Of a DNA stretch of 64,000 bases, positions 63,496 through 64,000 are shown in pieces. The position numbers and the translations under genes were made by a program. How positions within the stretch are numbered: the stretch's first letter is position 1; every line of letters begins with the position of its first letter. Under the pieces are notes generated by a model. The model searched no databases. It saw only the letters and a list, made by a program, of their open reading frames with translations, and was not told the origin of the DNA. The DNA comes from CALGKJ01 sp049322695 (GTDB taxonomy: Bacteria; Bacillota; Clostridia; Lutisporales; Lutisporaceae), in assembly GCA_049322695.1 (NCBI GenBank), contig JBMORW010000057.1:62001-126000 (forward strand). The letters are read 5' to 3'.

Positions 63496-64000
63496 TTAAT
63501 CCTCATAGCTCATTATAAACTCAATGTTGTACTTCTCAATCTCGCTGAGGTCAGACTCCTTGAACTCCGGATTTGGAATATACCAGCTTTTTAAATAGAA
63601 GTGCATAATGAGCTCCTCATTCTTGAACATATACCCGTGTCTTGCATAGATTTCATTCCTTGCCAGTCTCAACTCCCACTTAGAAAGGTCTGCAATATCC
63701 TCGTCGATAAGATGACGCTCATTGCTGAACGGCAGCACATAATCATTATCGCCTGTTGAAACGGTATTTGGATTAGACTTGCCGTTTTTTGCACTTTTTC
63801 TGACAATGGTTTCCATATAGTTCTTATCCCTATTGTTTATAGCAAAGTTAAAAAACTCTTGTACATTGTTGGAGGATACAGCAAAATTCAGGTTTTCTCC
63901 GTTTATTATTTTGAATGTGTTTATTCCGATCAGCTCACCTTTAGTATTGAGCAGCGCTCCGCCGGAGTTTCCTGCCGAAATGGGTGCCGTAGTTTGAATA
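63496..64000 (-). CDS. Trypsin-like serine protease with YARHG domain (partial, 5' end outside window)
   Basis: Only the 3' part lies in the window; the frame is open to the edge at 64000. It begins inside an HtrA/trypsin-like domain with the catalytic Ser motif APISAGNSGGALLN and GELIGINTF, then after a linker ends with a YARHG domain (LRLARNEIYARHGYMFKNEEL, then SWYIPNPEF). YARHG domains are extracellular and common in Firmicutes surface proteins. The gene lies 40 nt upstream of the amidase gene on the same strand, so the two may share a transcript. Confidence 0.87.
   Translation of the reverse strand, partial: IQTTAPISAGNSGGALLNTKGELIGINTFKIINGENLNFAVSSNNVQEFFNFAINNRDKNYMETIVRKSAKNGKSNPNTVSTGDNDYVLPFSNERHLIDEDIADLSKWELRLARNEIYARHGYMFKNEELIMHFYLKSWYIPNPEFKESDLSEIEKYNIEFIMSYED

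Noticed and set aside
1..64000. CRISPR arrays, rRNA or tRNA genes, prophage structural genes
   Set aside because: I looked for regular direct repeats, tRNA-like TTCGA loops with CCA ends, rRNA signatures and phage gene sets and saw none.

Overview
The window looks like a chromosomal segment from a low-GC, spore-forming member of the Clostridia (Firmicutes). The evidence is strong AGGAGG-type ribosome binding sites with frequent TTG and GTG starts, a T-box leader, the short HisG plus HisZ pair, a YyaC sporulation protein, a CwlD-type amidase, an IMP cyclohydrolase of the PurO type, many c-di-GMP enzymes and lipoproteins. I cannot name genus or species from the sequence alone.

Layout. 0.4-3.1 kb: a serine-hydrolase lipoprotein and an IS110-family insertion sequence with a structured 5' non-coding end (candidate bridge RNA). 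3.3-11 kb: a complete minus-strand histidine operon, hisZ-G-D-C-B-H-A-F-IE. Its 5' leader encodes a 28-residue peptide with three consecutive His codons, followed by alternative hairpins and a terminator, so it reads as a ribosome-mediated attenuator. 11.0-11.3 kb: a 47-residue ORF with a perfect -35/-10 promoter overlapped by a Fur-box-like palindrome. 11.3-12.8 kb: an MGMT-family DNA repair protein, a methyltransferase, a small membrane protein and dispersed hairpin repeats. 13.0-16.6 kb: a beta-lactam response operon (BlaI repressor, a BlaR1-type M56 sensor fused to a class B penicillin-binding protein, and a subclass B1 metallo-beta-lactamase lipoprotein) behind a double BlaI operator. 16.7-18.8 kb: a T-box leader and a short alanyl-tRNA synthetase. 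18.8-28.8 kb: a GH3 lipoprotein, a diguanylate cyclase, an XRE regulator opposite two small genes, oligoendopeptidase F, a YczE/LysR divergent pair and a GntR-ABC operon.

28.9-32.9 kb is a small defence-related stretch: a two-gene Kiwa system (kwaA, kwaB), then a DEAD-box helicase and a decayed DUF4268 gene. 32.9-52.8 kb holds mostly housekeeping and membrane genes: PurO, a GGDEF/HD-GYP protein, an MBOAT/DHHW O-acetylation pair, RecQ, ornithine racemase, MerR and TetR regulators, an MMPL/RND exporter, a DUF1858/DUF438 pair and YyaC. 52.8-61.2 kb is a zone of gene decay: a multiply frameshifted IPT/TIG surface protein, a truncated alpha/beta hydrolase, a broken TIR-Sel1-repeat gene and two start-less fragments, mixed with intact genes. 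The right end has a TPR protein, an amidase and the 3' part of a trypsin-like protease with a YARHG domain that runs off the window.

The items most worth follow-up are the BlaR1-PBP fusion operon with its B1 enzyme, the his attenuator, the Kiwa pair and the Fur-box small protein. All calls come from reading the sequence; no database search was run.
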